Assembly: GCA_016401345.1 (NCBI GenBank) | Contig: JAEACG010000001.1 | Location: 1,240,001-1,304,000, forward strand | Reading direction: 5' to 3' | DNA length: 64,000 nucleotides | From: Fictibacillus nanhaiensis | GTDB lineage: Bacteria; Bacillota; Bacilli; Bacillales; Fictibacillaceae | Shown: positions 38,709 through 47,294 of the stretch, piece by piece | Layout: each line of letters opens with the position of its first letter | How positions within the stretch are numbered: the stretch's first letter is position 1 | Made by a program: the position numbers and the translations under genes | The notes under the pieces: generated by a model | Database searches by the model: none | What the model was told of the DNA's origin: nothing | The model's input: only the letters and a program-made list of their open reading frames with translations

Positions 38709-38760
38709 TTGACGACCAGCATATAAATAGGATATATTACGTTCAAATATATTTGAACGT
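38709..38760 (+). promoter_or_regulatory. Promoter and 22-bp perfect palindromic operator of the winged-helix/MFS operon
   Basis: TTGACG (38709-38714), an 18-bp spacer and TATATT (38733-38738) form the promoter. The perfect palindrome ACGTTCAAATA/TATTTGAACGT (38739-38760) starts right after the -10 box, so a bound repressor would block initiation. The gene it precedes encodes a winged-helix protein, so autoregulation is likely. Confidence 0.85.
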
Positions 38761-38776
38761 TTCAGGAGTGTTGAAC

Positions 38777-39373
38777 ATGCAGGAAATTTATCATATTCGC
38801 GAAGTTGAGCAGTTAAAGGTTATCTCTGACCCCTTTCGCATTAAAATCCTTTGGGAGATATTAGAGGAAGCAAAGACTGGAAAGATTTTATCAGATCTAC
38901 TAGAGGTCCCTGCACCAAAGATTCATTATCATCTAAAAGAACTTGAACGCGTTGGTTTAATAAACGTTGAAAGAACAGAAGAAAAGAATGGCATTATACA
39001 AAAGTTCTACAGACCAGTCGCTCATTCATTTTCAATTGCCGAAATATTGCCCGATCAACGGCATGCAGTGAAAGATGAACTCTCTGATGCACTGAAGGAG
39101 AATATATTAGTTTCTTTAGAGAAAACAAAGTCTATGGTGCGCAAATTAGATCCTGAAGTACTAGCTTATACAGATTCTCCTCTTAAATTTGGTTATAGAC
39201 ATGTAAAACTTTCTTCTGATCAAGTAAAACTGCTACATGACAAAGCAAAAGAAATATCAGACTTAATTTCAGAATTTAAAAAGAACGAGAGTGACGATGG
39301 TGAGATTTATCATTACTTTATGCTCTCCTTTCCTTTGAAAGAGACACCTTATCCGGAAGAGGAGCTCCAGTAA
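38777..39373 (+). CDS. ArsR-like winged-helix transcriptional regulator
   Basis: 198 residues from the ATG at 38777 (AGGAG 8 nt upstream); the 34 extra residues of the longer frame run through the operator and are rejected. The N-terminal winged helix (LKVISDPFRIKILWEILEEAKTGKILSDLLEVPAPKIHYHLKELERVGLINVERTEEKNGI) resembles HTH_20/ArsR types. The C-terminal half is helical and may bind a ligand. Stop and the MFS start are 2 bp apart, so both are in one operon. Probably a repressor of the exporter. Confidence 0.88.
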   Translation: MQEIYHIREVEQLKVISDPFRIKILWEILEEAKTGKILSDLLEVPAPKIHYHLKELERVGLINVERTEEKNGIIQKFYRPVAHSFSIAEILPDQRHAVKDELSDALKENILVSLEKTKSMVRKLDPEVLAYTDSPLKFGYRHVKLSSDQVKLLHDKAKEISDLISEFKKNESDDGEIYHYFMLSFPLKETPYPEEELQ

Positions 39374-39374
39374 G

Positions 39375-40622
39375 ATGGCCGAAACAGTAGCTGTACACCA
39401 TAAAAGTGAAACAGAGTCCCTATTCAAAAAGCGTTCCTTTTTATTCATATGGGCGATAACAATCTGTTCTTCTTTTTCAATCGCCATTTTTCAATTCTCA
39501 CAGAGCTGGTACGTCGTAAAGACTCTAGACAAAGAAGCTTCACTCGGCATTGTATTTATTGCAGCCAACGTTCCTCGTATTTTATTTATGGCTATCGGCG
39601 GCGTTCTAGCAGATCGAGTCAGTCGAACGAAAATTTTATTCGTCGCTAACTTTTTAAGAACTCTTTTGTTAGTTGGCTTGTTAATCATGCTAGCAACAGG
39701 ACATCTCTCTCTCCTATCGTTTATCATTTTCGGTTTGTTTTTTGGAGCACTCGATGCTTTCGTCTGGCCAGCAAACGGATCACTTCTACCTAATGTTGTC
39801 GATCAATCTCAATTAACACGTGCAAATTCAGTTATTCAGACCACCCAACAAAGCTCACTAATCCTTGGTCCGATGATTGGAGGGCTTCTTGTTGCAAGCA
39901 GTGGAGGATACATGCTCTCGTTCGGTGTACCTGCTGTGATGCTGCTACTGGCTGCCATTCTTGCTTCTTTGCTAAATGTCCCTGCAACCATTAGTTCAAA
40001 CACAGCAAAACCTGGTATGTGGCAATCTATAAAAGAAGGGATTGATGTAGTTAGACAATCCGCTTTTTTAAAGGCGCTCTTTCTTAGTACGATATTTCTA
40101 AATGTTTTCGTCATCGGGCCTTTGATGATGGGTTTGCCGATCTTCGTAAAAAACGTGCTCGACGGAAACGCACTTGAATTTAGCTTTATTGAAGGAGCTA
40201 TGGCTCTAGGCATGCTGATTAGCTCCGTTATCATAGGTATCCTAAACGTTAAAAAAAGACGCGGTCTGATGGTGACGGTCTCTTTATTTGCCATGAATAT
40301 TTTCTTTTTCTTATTTAGTCAAAGTTCCAGCCTATATGCTTGTATGTTTACTATTTTCTTCATTGGAATTACGTTCCCAGCGACCAATATACCACTCATA
40401 TCAGCGGTACAGTCTTCTGTTGATAAAAACCTGCTAGGAAGGTTGATGGGTCTGCTTACCATGGCAAGCATGGGGCTCGCTCCGTTATCACTTGCAGCGA
40501 CATCCCTGCTCATCTCTTATGGCTTTTCTATTGAAAACATTATGTCAGGAGGTGCACTCTCTTTAATTGTTGTAAACCTTTTAATCATGTGGAAACTTCC
40601 TGCTTTACGAAAAATGGAATAG
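39375..40622 (+). CDS. MFS exporter
   Basis: 415 residues, twelve predicted membrane segments, with the MFS_3 exporter signature GGVLADRVSRTKILFVANFLRT and WPANGSLLPNVVDQSQLTRANSVIQTTQQSSLILGPMIGG. Such proteins export drugs or lipophilic compounds by proton antiport. It is transcribed with the regulator upstream. Substrate not known. Confidence 0.9.
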   Translation: MAETVAVHHKSETESLFKKRSFLFIWAITICSSFSIAIFQFSQSWYVVKTLDKEASLGIVFIAANVPRILFMAIGGVLADRVSRTKILFVANFLRTLLLVGLLIMLATGHLSLLSFIIFGLFFGALDAFVWPANGSLLPNVVDQSQLTRANSVIQTTQQSSLILGPMIGGLLVASSGGYMLSFGVPAVMLLLAAILASLLNVPATISSNTAKPGMWQSIKEGIDVVRQSAFLKALFLSTIFLNVFVIGPLMMGLPIFVKNVLDGNALEFSFIEGAMALGMLISSVIIGILNVKKRRGLMVTVSLFAMNIFFFLFSQSSSLYACMFTIFFIGITFPATNIPLISAVQSSVDKNLLGRLMGLLTMASMGLAPLSLAATSLLISYGFSIENIMSGGALSLIVVNLLIMWKLPALRKME

Positions 40623-40631
40623 GCGGTGTAG

Positions 40632-41624
40632 ATGATGAAAGTATTACTTATTGGCGGCACTCGTTTTTTAGGAAAACATGTTGCAGATTCTTTTAACAAC
40701 AATCATCATGAAGTAACTTTATTTCATAGAGGAAAAACAGCAAAAGAAGGTGTAACTGAAAACGTTCATGAGATTATCGGTGACAGAGATCTCGATCTGT
40801 CCTTACTTGAAAAGGGATCATGGGACATTATCGTTGATACTTGTGGATATTTTCCTAAACAAGTTCGCAGATCAGCTGAAGCACTCAATAAAGAAGGAAC
40901 TTTCTACATTTTTGTTTCGTCCGTATCTGTTTATGAAGATCAGTCCGTTCGAAACATTACGGAAGACTCAAAAACTGCAGAACTAATTGATCCTAATATC
41001 ACTGAGGTCGGTGAACATTATGGTGCCCTTAAAGCAGCTTGTGAGCAAGAGTTGTTAGATGTATTCGGTGATAACGCTTTGATCGTTCGTCCTGGCTTAA
41101 TTGTTGGGCCATATGATTACACGGACCGTTTCACTTATTGGCCAGCTAGAGGTGTTCGAGGGGGCGAAATTTTAATTCCTGAGATGAAAGATCCAACCGT
41201 TCGATTCATTGATGTTCGCGATTTAGCGAATTGGATTGTAAGAATGGCTGAAAATAAGGAAAATGGAATTTATCAAGCTGTCGGAGGCGTGTATGATTTC
41301 AATGAAGTTGTTCATAAATGTCTTATTAGTCAAGAACACTCAACAATAGTACCTGTTCCCGAAACTTTCTTATTAAAGGAGCACGTCGGCGAATGGGTCG
41401 AGTTGCCACTCTGGATCTCAAGTGAAGATTATCGTGGGTTGGATTATGCGGATGATTCGAAAGCAATAAACAAAGGCTTGCTTTTTAGACCAATAGAAGA
41501 AACGATAAAAGATACTGCTGATTGGTCTCTCGGCCGAAACTTAAAACCAGACGATTGGAAAGCTGGCCTACATCCTGATAAAGAAAAGACGCTTCTGAAA
41601 AAATGGAATGAAAAAGTGAATTGA
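40632..41624 (+). CDS. NAD-dependent epimerase/dehydratase (extended SDR)
   Basis: 330 residues. NAD site LLIGGTRFLGKHV (8-14) and the catalytic pair Tyr130 and Lys134 (YGALK). The Ser/Thr in VSSVSVYED completes the triad. Atypical extended SDR, perhaps acting on a nucleotide sugar or acting as a reductase; the substrate is unclear. Two adjacent ATG codons follow AGGCGG. It begins 9 bp after the MFS stop and is likely co-transcribed. Confidence 0.88.
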   Translation: MMKVLLIGGTRFLGKHVADSFNNNHHEVTLFHRGKTAKEGVTENVHEIIGDRDLDLSLLEKGSWDIIVDTCGYFPKQVRRSAEALNKEGTFYIFVSSVSVYEDQSVRNITEDSKTAELIDPNITEVGEHYGALKAACEQELLDVFGDNALIVRPGLIVGPYDYTDRFTYWPARGVRGGEILIPEMKDPTVRFIDVRDLANWIVRMAENKENGIYQAVGGVYDFNEVVHKCLISQEHSTIVPVPETFLLKEHVGEWVELPLWISSEDYRGLDYADDSKAINKGLLFRPIEETIKDTADWSLGRNLKPDDWKAGLHPDKEKTLLKKWNEKVN

Positions 41625-41821
41625 TATTTTTGAACTTAACAAGCCATATTTTTTCCAATAAATCTAAAAATACATGAATGCCCATGGCACTTGTCCATAC
41701 CATTTGTCTCCTTAGGACATATAGTATGATTGTGAGATACAAAATCTCTCCTGTTGGCAAGAGGCCGGCAGAGCAATTCCCTACCCCCCATTTCTTCATC
41801 ATGCGTTCGGTTTTCTTTACC

Positions 41822-41854
41822 ATAATCCTTTCTCAAGGATTATGGCTTTTTTTT
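41822..41854 (+). terminator. Terminator after the SDR gene
   Basis: ATAATCCTT and AAGGATTAT (9 bp, TCTC loop) followed by GGC and eight T. The 200 bp before it, between 41624 and 41822, hold no gene I can support. Confidence 0.88.
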
Positions 41855-41864
41855 GTTCATTGAT

Positions 41865-41895
41865 AAAAGGGAGCTCCCTGCATTAACTCCCTTTT
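41865..41895 (-). terminator. Terminator-like hairpin after the coiled-coil gene
   Basis: AAAAGGGAG and CTCCCTTTT form a 9-bp stem 15 bp past the stop at 41911, with only a short T-run. Confidence 0.65.
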
Positions 41896-41910
41896 GAAAG
41901 GGCAAACCCT

Positions 41911-42540
41911 TTACCTTGGAAAACGCTTAGGATCATCATTAAAATGGATATATTTTTTCAAGTGGTCAGGCAGTTCACCTTTTTGAAAAACGTGTTGAAT
42001 ATCAGAAAGCGGAATCTCCAAACGTGCCAATGACGGATACAATGGAAGAATTTCTTTTGGTTCATAGGTTTGCTGATAACTTGTGATAGCTTCATGTGTT
42101 TCTTTTTCAACGCTTTGTCGATACGCATGAATCTCTTGAATCTGTTTGACCATCATTAAGTACTCTGCTTTTAAACGTTCAAGCTGATGTATTTTCTTTT
42201 CCATGCTATTTTTCGCTGTGTCTAACTCTCTGTCGCGTGAAGAGTAAACAGTTTTTAAATACTCAGATAATCGGTCATCACGGTTTTCTTTTAATTCATC
42301 TAGCTGTTCCATAGCGTTACGTTCTTTTTCCATTGCGAAAAGGTACTTATTCTTTACTTCTGTAAGATCATCCATCGTGATTTTTGAGTTTCTTACTCCA
42401 TAAGCATTTAGTAACTCTTCATATTCATTTGAAGACCATTCTTTTTGTTTATGTAGTTGCTGCCACTTTTCTTGAGCGCGAGCAATATCAATATCGTATT
42501 CTTTCTTCATTTGCTTAAAATGATTTAATTCAGGATACAT
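41911..42540 (-). CDS. Coiled-coil protein of unknown function
   Basis: 209 residues from the ATG at 42538-42540 (AAGGGAG upstream). The longer frame begins inside the dispersed repeat and is not used. Residues about 5-150 are almost wholly charged helix with heptad character (EELLNAYGVRNSKITMDDLTEVKNKYLFAMEKERNAMEQLDELKENRD... MEKKIHQLERLKAEYLMMVKQIQEIHAYRQ). The C-terminus turns non-helical (EILPLYPSLARLEIPLSDI). No membrane segment. I do not recognise the family; it could be structural or a scaffold. Confidence 0.75.
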   Translation of the reverse strand: MYPELNHFKQMKKEYDIDIARAQEKWQQLHKQKEWSSNEYEELLNAYGVRNSKITMDDLTEVKNKYLFAMEKERNAMEQLDELKENRDDRLSEYLKTVYSSRDRELDTAKNSMEKKIHQLERLKAEYLMMVKQIQEIHAYRQSVEKETHEAITSYQQTYEPKEILPLYPSLARLEIPLSDIQHVFQKGELPDHLKKYIHFNDDPKRFPR

Positions 42541-42633
42541 AACAATCTCCCTTCGAGTTTCAACATTAATAGTATTCGGGAGGGATTTTGGTTTAACGTC
42601 TCGAATGATTAAACAACTGTTTAAATCTGAAAG

Positions 42634-42764
42634 TGGTGATTTCCGTTCCAGGTAGCTCGCTTTCCGGGGGGCGTGCGGTGAGCCCCTCGCCACTACGCGC
42701 CATTGAGGGTCTCACCTGTCCCACTCGTCCCCCAGGAGTCTCGCCACCTTACACTCCAATCAAA
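42634..42764 (-). repeat. Dispersed structured repeat, copy 2 (short form)
   Basis: 131 bp matching the ends of the element at 28654-28905 in inverted orientation: on the minus strand TTGATTGGAGTGTAAGG, GCGAGACTCCTG, GGTGAGACC, GCTCACCGCACGCCCC, GGAAAGCGAG and CTGGAACGGAAATCACC. It lacks the internal nested hairpin of copy 1. It sits between the coiled-coil gene and the divergent histidine phosphatase gene. Inner inverted repeats GGTGAG/CTCACC give a stem. Confidence 0.88.
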
Positions 42765-42840
42765 TATCAATGAAGACAATCATTAATAGAACAAAATCAA
42801 CACTCTTTTAGTAATCCCTATTAGAAAGAAGGATGAATAC

Positions 42841-43374
42841 ATGAAGATTACGGCAATTAGACATTGTAAAGCGGAAGGTCAAGAAAGTAATGCTCCATTA
42901 ACTGCTGAAGGAGAACAGCAAGCTAAAGAACTTGCTGTCTTTTTAGAGGGTCAGGATTTTGATTGTGTGATTTCGAGTCCATTCAAAAGAGCCATCGACA
43001 CCATTAAACCTTATGCAGAGTTAAATAATCGAACGATAAAGGTAGATGAACGATTAGCTGAACGGATTCTTTCTATAGAAGATGATCCAAATTGGAGAGA
43101 TAATCTAGAACGTACATATAAGGAAGAACATTTAAAGTTTCCTGGTGGGGAGTCCACATTTGAAGCAAAGCAAAGAATCACTTCCTTCATAAATGATTTG
43201 CAAGCAAAATCCTATAAGTCTGTTCTAATCGTTACGCATGGAAACCTGCTTAGCCTAATGATTAATTTGTATGATTCATCATTCGGCTTTAAGGAATGGG
43301 AGCTTCTGTCCAATCCGGATGTGTTTCTAATCGACGTTTTATCAAAAGATGTATCCAAGCTGTGGGTGTCTTAA
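42841..43374 (+). CDS. Histidine phosphatase family protein with RHC in place of RHG
   Basis: 177 residues of the phosphoglycerate mutase-like family. The catalytic motif is IRHCKAEG (His8); usual members have RHG. The second His is in VTHGN. Other parts (SSPFKRAIDTIKPYA, the proton donor region ERILSIEDD, GGESTFEAKQRI) are typical of small phosphatases. Substrate unknown. AAGAAGGATG lies upstream. Confidence 0.9.
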   Translation: MKITAIRHCKAEGQESNAPLTAEGEQQAKELAVFLEGQDFDCVISSPFKRAIDTIKPYAELNNRTIKVDERLAERILSIEDDPNWRDNLERTYKEEHLKFPGGESTFEAKQRITSFINDLQAKSYKSVLIVTHGNLLSLMINLYDSSFGFKEWELLSNPDVFLIDVLSKDVSKLWVS

Positions 43375-43462
43375 ACTGGTACATAATTCCAGACCCCCAA
43401 CCCTCCTTCTGAAACCCCGAAACCTGTACACGTAAGATAAATTATTAGGAGGGAAACATCTT

Positions 43463-44080
43463 ATGAAAAAATTAGTAGTAGCATCAGTATTAGGCGCTTC
43501 CCTATTCGGCGCAAATGCAGGAATCTCAGAAGCAGCATCTTCATGCCCGTTCGCTTCTTTAAATAATAATCAAACTCAACAAGCTCAGGCAGCTCCAGCT
43601 CCACAACAGCAACAACAAGCTGCTCCAGCACCAGCTCCACAACAAGAGCAAGCAAAAGCTCCAGCTGAAGCAGCACCAAAAGCTGAAGCAGGTGCTGAAC
43701 TTACTGCACAAGAGAAACAAATGTTAGATCTTGTGAACCAAGAGCGTGAAAAACAAGGATTACCAGCACTAAAAGCTGATCCTGAGTTAACAAAAGTTGC
43801 TCGCGTTAAAGCAAAAGACATGATCGACAACACCTATTTCGACCACAATTCACCAACTTACGGTTCTCCATTCGATATGATGAAGAAGTTTGGTGTTGAA
43901 TATAATACAGCTGGTGAAAACCTTGCAGGTAACTCATCTGTAGAAGGTGCTCACACTAGCCTAATGAACTCTCAAGGTCACCGTGAGAACATTCTTAAGT
44001 CTGAATACACTAGCGTTGGTATCGGTGTTGTAGACGGTGGACAATATGGTAAAATGTTCGTTCAAATGTTTAAAGGATAA
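43463..44080 (+). CDS. Secreted CAP (SCP/PR-1) domain protein, YkwD-like
   Basis: 205 residues. Signal peptide (MKKLVVASVLGASLFGANAGISEAA), a low-complexity Gln/Ala/Pro linker (about 35-80), then a CAP domain: MLDLVNQEREKQGLPALKADPEL, ARVKAKDMIDNTYFDHNSP, GENLAG and SQGHRENIL with the His/Glu residues of the family. CAP proteins are extracellular and common in spore formers (YkwD, SafA-associated types); the activity is not settled. GGAGGG precedes the ATG. Own terminator. Confidence 0.93.
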   Translation: MKKLVVASVLGASLFGANAGISEAASSCPFASLNNNQTQQAQAAPAPQQQQQAAPAPAPQQEQAKAPAEAAPKAEAGAELTAQEKQMLDLVNQEREKQGLPALKADPELTKVARVKAKDMIDNTYFDHNSPTYGSPFDMMKKFGVEYNTAGENLAGNSSVEGAHTSLMNSQGHRENILKSEYTSVGIGVVDGGQYGKMFVQMFKG

Positions 44081-44088
44081 TAAGTATT

Positions 44089-44121
44089 AAAAAGCTTTCC
44101 CGTTGAGGGAAAGCTTTTTTT
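44089..44121. terminator. Two-way terminator
   Basis: AAAAAGCTTTCCC and GGGAAAGCTTTTT form a perfect stem around GTTGA, between the converging CAP gene and sensor kinase gene. Confidence 0.95.
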
Positions 44122-44136
44122 GTCGTTTAATAACTT

Positions 44137-45552
44137 TTATTTAATAGGAATGGTAATGGTGAACATTGTTCCTTTATCCTTTTTACTTTTTACATCTAAT
44201 CTCCCGTTATGATGCTTGATGATATTTGTACTTACCATCAATCCTAATCCGGTCCCTTCGTCTTTTGTTGTGAAAAAGGGTTTACCGATCTTCTTCATGA
44301 CCGTCTCATCCATACCGCATCCGTAGTCACGTATCTGAACCTGAAGAAAATCTTTTTCTCTTGATAACTTCATGTTAATTTCTACACAATCTCCAACAGC
44401 AGAAGCTTCAATCGCGTTTTTTAAAAAGTTGATAAACACTTGTTTAAGCTGCAGAGGGTCACAGAAGATCAGTGGTATATGATCCTCTAGATCTTTTTTA
44501 ATCTCAATATTTTTCATGATAGCTTGTGTGTTCAACAGATCAACTGTGTCGTTAATGATATCCGTAACACAAGACATCATAAAATTTTGCGAATTGCTTT
44601 TTGAAAGTACCAAAAACTCCTTTATGATATGCTCAATTCGATCCACTTCTGTAAGAATAATCGTGAGATATTGATCAAATTCATCTGTTTGATTCTGAAT
44701 CAATTGAACAAAGCCTTTCAATGAAGTTAAAGGATTACGTATTTCATGTGCTACACCTGCTGCTAGCTCTCCTACTACATTTAAAGCTTCCGCTTTTAAT
44801 AATTTTTGTTCGGTAAGCTTTTGATCCGTCACATCTTTCAAGACCGTAACATGTAGTTTATCTACTATATCTTTTTCACATGAATATTCGATTTCTTTCA
44901 CTAAACCATCTGGAGTTTTGTAGCGAAACTCTCCCTTAATCTTTTTTCCGTACAAAACTTCTTTCCATTTCTTTCGAATTAATTCTTTTCCGTTTCCCAC
45001 AAAAAATTGATCTGCACTATGACCGATGAGTTCTTCTTTTGAAAGCTGTAAAAGTTCGCATGCACGGTCGTTTACTTCGGCAATTTCCATATTGGAACGG
45101 CACAGCACGATTGCTTCCATTGCATGGTTAAACAATTGTTTAAACTTTTTCAAGTTTTGATCATTTTCTAATTCACTGTTGGAAGTAATATATGATGTTC
45201 CCACAACCTCCAATATGTCTTGATTCTTCCCTGTTACAGGATAAATGGTTGTGCGGATACTTCTAACGCCTAAGTTAATATTTGCGGTTTGGGTCAAACC
45301 TGAAAAGGCTTTTTCTAATGGGTCAGTCCATTCTGCGATCAACTCTTTAGCATATAGGTCATTAAGGCTTGTTCCTGGAGAGGGTTTTATGGACACACCC
45401 AGTTCATCAAGCATGGATCCTGCAGAATATGTAAATTTATATTCACCTTCAGCATCTCTTCGTAATCCGAAAAGATGGATAGGGCAATGGTTAAGAGAAT
45501 GGTGAAAATCGGCAATACGTTTAATTTCAACTTCTTCATATTGCTTGTTCAT
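44137..45552 (-). CDS. Sporulation-type PAS histidine kinase (KinE/KinA-like), orphan
   Basis: 471 residues, no membrane segment. An N-terminal region with weak PAS character (about 15-125), a second PAS domain (about 135-250), HisKA with phospho-acceptor His269 in VAHEIRNPLTSLKGF, then the HATPase with N box NFLKNAIEAS, G1 DYGCGMDE and G2 GTGLGL. No response-regulator gene is adjacent, as for kinases that feed the Spo0F phosphorelay. AAGGGG precedes the ATG. A role in sporulation initiation is likely but inferred. Confidence 0.9.
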   Translation of the reverse strand: MNKQYEEVEIKRIADFHHSLNHCPIHLFGLRRDAEGEYKFTYSAGSMLDELGVSIKPSPGTSLNDLYAKELIAEWTDPLEKAFSGLTQTANINLGVRSIRTTIYPVTGKNQDILEVVGTSYITSNSELENDQNLKKFKQLFNHAMEAIVLCRSNMEIAEVNDRACELLQLSKEELIGHSADQFFVGNGKELIRKKWKEVLYGKKIKGEFRYKTPDGLVKEIEYSCEKDIVDKLHVTVLKDVTDQKLTEQKLLKAEALNVVGELAAGVAHEIRNPLTSLKGFVQLIQNQTDEFDQYLTIILTEVDRIEHIIKEFLVLSKSNSQNFMMSCVTDIINDTVDLLNTQAIMKNIEIKKDLEDHIPLIFCDPLQLKQVFINFLKNAIEASAVGDCVEINMKLSREKDFLQVQIRDYGCGMDETVMKKIGKPFFTTKDEGTGLGLMVSTNIIKHHNGRLDVKSKKDKGTMFTITIPIK

Positions 45553-45773
45553 TAAGTAGTCCCCTTTTTATTTACAGAGTATCAAAATCTGTTGCTTGGG
45601 CTATTGTGAGTTTTAACCACTTCATTATATTCCACATTTTCACTAAGCTTTTTAATTCGACAAATTTTATCGATTCCCCTATTGGACAACTTTCCCATTT
45701 TTCTAATTCCATGTTACAGGTCTTTAGCATTATTTTTTAAAATAAAATGTTTTAGTGTTAAATATAATGCAAG
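45553..45773. other. Spacer, no gene seen
   Basis: AT-rich sequence between the kinase start and the ResA-like terminator. It must hold the kinase promoter on the minus strand. I saw no clear sigma-A or sigma-H boxes. Confidence 0.4.
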
Positions 45774-45808
45774 CAAAAAAGCCTTTGGAAAATTATCCAA
45801 AGGCTTTA
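45774..45808 (-). terminator. Terminator of the ResA-like gene
   Basis: AAAGCCTTTGG and CCAAAGGCTTT (11-bp stem) followed by T-rich sequence on the minus strand. Confidence 0.93.
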
Positions 45809-45817
45809 AACCAATAT

Positions 45818-46369
45818 TTACCTATTCATCTTGTTAATTTCGTTCTTCATAAATTCATAATCCATTGGACCTATATGAGAAGAACTGACCATTCCTTCTT
45901 CATCAATAAAATAACTTGTCGGGATCGAAACAGCCCTATACTGCTTCCCAATTGTGTTCTTTTCATCAAGAGGAATCGGAAAAGATAGCTTATATTCCTG
46001 AACAAATTTGCTAACTTTCTCTGTATTTGGTTCAGAGTATTCAAGGTTAACCGCTAATATTTCCACATCCTGATTTTTATAATCTTTATAAAATCTCTCC
46101 ATCTCGGGCATTTCCTCCCTGCATGGAGGACACCAGGTAGCCCAAAAGTTAACGATGATCTTTTTACCGCGATAATCCTTTAAATCAACTTGCTTCCCAT
46201 CTAGCGTTTTTAATGAAAAGTTTGGCGCCGTACTTCCACGTTTTAATCCTGTATTTTCTTCTTTCTTAACCTCTGTTGGCTTTTCTTCCTTCTTATCCAT
46301 TGCCGTATAAAATGCAAGGCCAATTAAGCCAGCAAATAGGAGAAATATAACGATCGATTTTATTCTCAA
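45818..46369 (-). CDS. Membrane-anchored thiol-disulfide oxidoreductase, ResA/StoA-like
   Basis: 183 residues from the TTG at 46367-46369 (AAGAGGA upstream). One N-terminal anchor (SIVIFLLFAGLIGLAFYTAM), then a thioredoxin-like domain outside the membrane with the redox motif WCPPC in NFWATWCPPCREEMPEME. The cis-Pro loop is VSIPTSYFID. ResA relatives reduce apocytochrome c cysteines; StoA and others work in the spore envelope. No cytochrome genes are nearby, so the partner is open. Confidence 0.92.
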   Translation of the reverse strand: MRIKSIVIFLLFAGLIGLAFYTAMDKKEEKPTEVKKEENTGLKRGSTAPNFSLKTLDGKQVDLKDYRGKKIIVNFWATWCPPCREEMPEMERFYKDYKNQDVEILAVNLEYSEPNTEKVSKFVQEYKLSFPIPLDEKNTIGKQYRAVSIPTSYFIDEEGMVSSSHIGPMDYEFMKNEINKMNR

Positions 46370-46494
46370 AGTAATTCCTCTTTTCAAGTTGGTTCACCCT
46401 ATTCATTATAGAGGATTTTGTGCTGTAACTGCAAAGTCCCCATTACTCGTCTCATGGCAAATAAGTTAAAGATGAACCCTTTTTCCTAAAAATG

Positions 46495-46530
46495 AGAAAA
46501 GACAACAACTTATGTTTAAGCTGTTGTCTG
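46495..46530 (-). terminator. Terminator of the sigma/anti-sigma operon
   Basis: AGACAACAGCTT and AAGTTGTTGTCT pair and are followed by TTTCTC on the minus strand. Confidence 0.85.
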
Positions 46531-46538
46531 TCGGGTAC

Positions 46539-47294
46539 TTATAAATTAGAGGCCATAACAATCGTACCTAGTGGCTTCTTACTGTTTGGGGTTGGTTCGT
46601 GCGAGATAGCGACAGCATCCCAGTTGTGTTCACCTTCAAATTTAACAGGGAACACTACTGCACCATTTCCATTCTCGTCTGGCGTAAATGTGCCAGCTCG
46701 ATAAGGTTTGTCTCCTTCAATCAGCCAAACCTGATAGGTCTCTGTTCCTTTAACTTGAGTTAAGTTACTCGATTGAACGACAAGGTTCATCTTACCGTTT
46801 TCCTTTACCATTGATGCTACACCTGTCGATTTTGTTTCTTCAGAAGCTAGTTGAACCGTTTTGAATGTTTTATTAACCTGTTCTTGAATCACTTGTTCAT
46901 TCTTGTTATTTTCATTATACAGATACGCGTTCGTGCCAAGTGATAACATAAGTCCAGCAGCAAGTAACCCTTGTACCCAAGGTTTTGGTTTCCGCTGAGA
47001 AATAGGTGAAATCTTTGTTGCTATTTCATCTGTTTTAACACCAGGTTGCGTTTCTTGTTGTGTAAGGCTAGAGTCATCAGCCGTTACATTTGTTAAAATA
47101 CGTTCTTTCATACCAATCGGAGGTTGTGCCTCTTCTGATAAATATGGAAGATCTGCTGTAAGGTCTTGCCATTCTGTCCATTCTTCCTGGCATTCGTCGC
47201 ATTGCTTTAAGTGTTTTTCAAAGGCATCTTTTTCTTTACCTTCTAACAACCCGTTATAATAATGGAGCAAATTATCGCAAGTTTTCGGTTCCAT
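46539..47294 (-). CDS. Anti-sigma factor with a ZAS zinc finger and RskA-like domain
   Basis: 251 residues from the ATG at 47292-47294 (GGGGGG upstream). The N-terminal anti-sigma domain has the zinc motif HxxxCxxC (His28, Cys32, Cys35) with Cys6. One membrane segment (about 107-124) is followed by an extracytoplasmic RskA-type domain (VKGTETYQVWLIEGDKPYRAGTF). It should hold the ECF sigma factor inactive until an envelope signal. It overlaps the sigma gene by 23 bp. Confidence 0.92.
   Translation of the reverse strand: MEPKTCDNLLHYYNGLLEGKEKDAFEKHLKQCDECQEEWTEWQDLTADLPYLSEEAQPPIGMKERILTNVTADDSSLTQQETQPGVKTDEIATKISPISQRKPKPWVQGLLAAGLMLSLGTNAYLYNENNKNEQVIQEQVNKTFKTVQLASEETKSTGVASMVKENGKMNLVVQSSNLTQVKGTETYQVWLIEGDKPYRAGTFTPDENGNGAVVFPVKFEGEHNWDAVAISHEPTPNSKKPLGTIVMASNL

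Noticed and set aside
41485-41823. 112-residue minus-strand frame overlapping the SDR gene 3' end
   Set aside because: It runs antisense to the well-supported SDR gene, crosses its terminator, and its ribosome site is too close to the start.
42541-42693. N-terminal extension of the coiled-coil protein (MARGSPHAPRK...)
   Set aside because: This part is the dispersed repeat read as protein; a good ribosome site marks the ATG at 42540.
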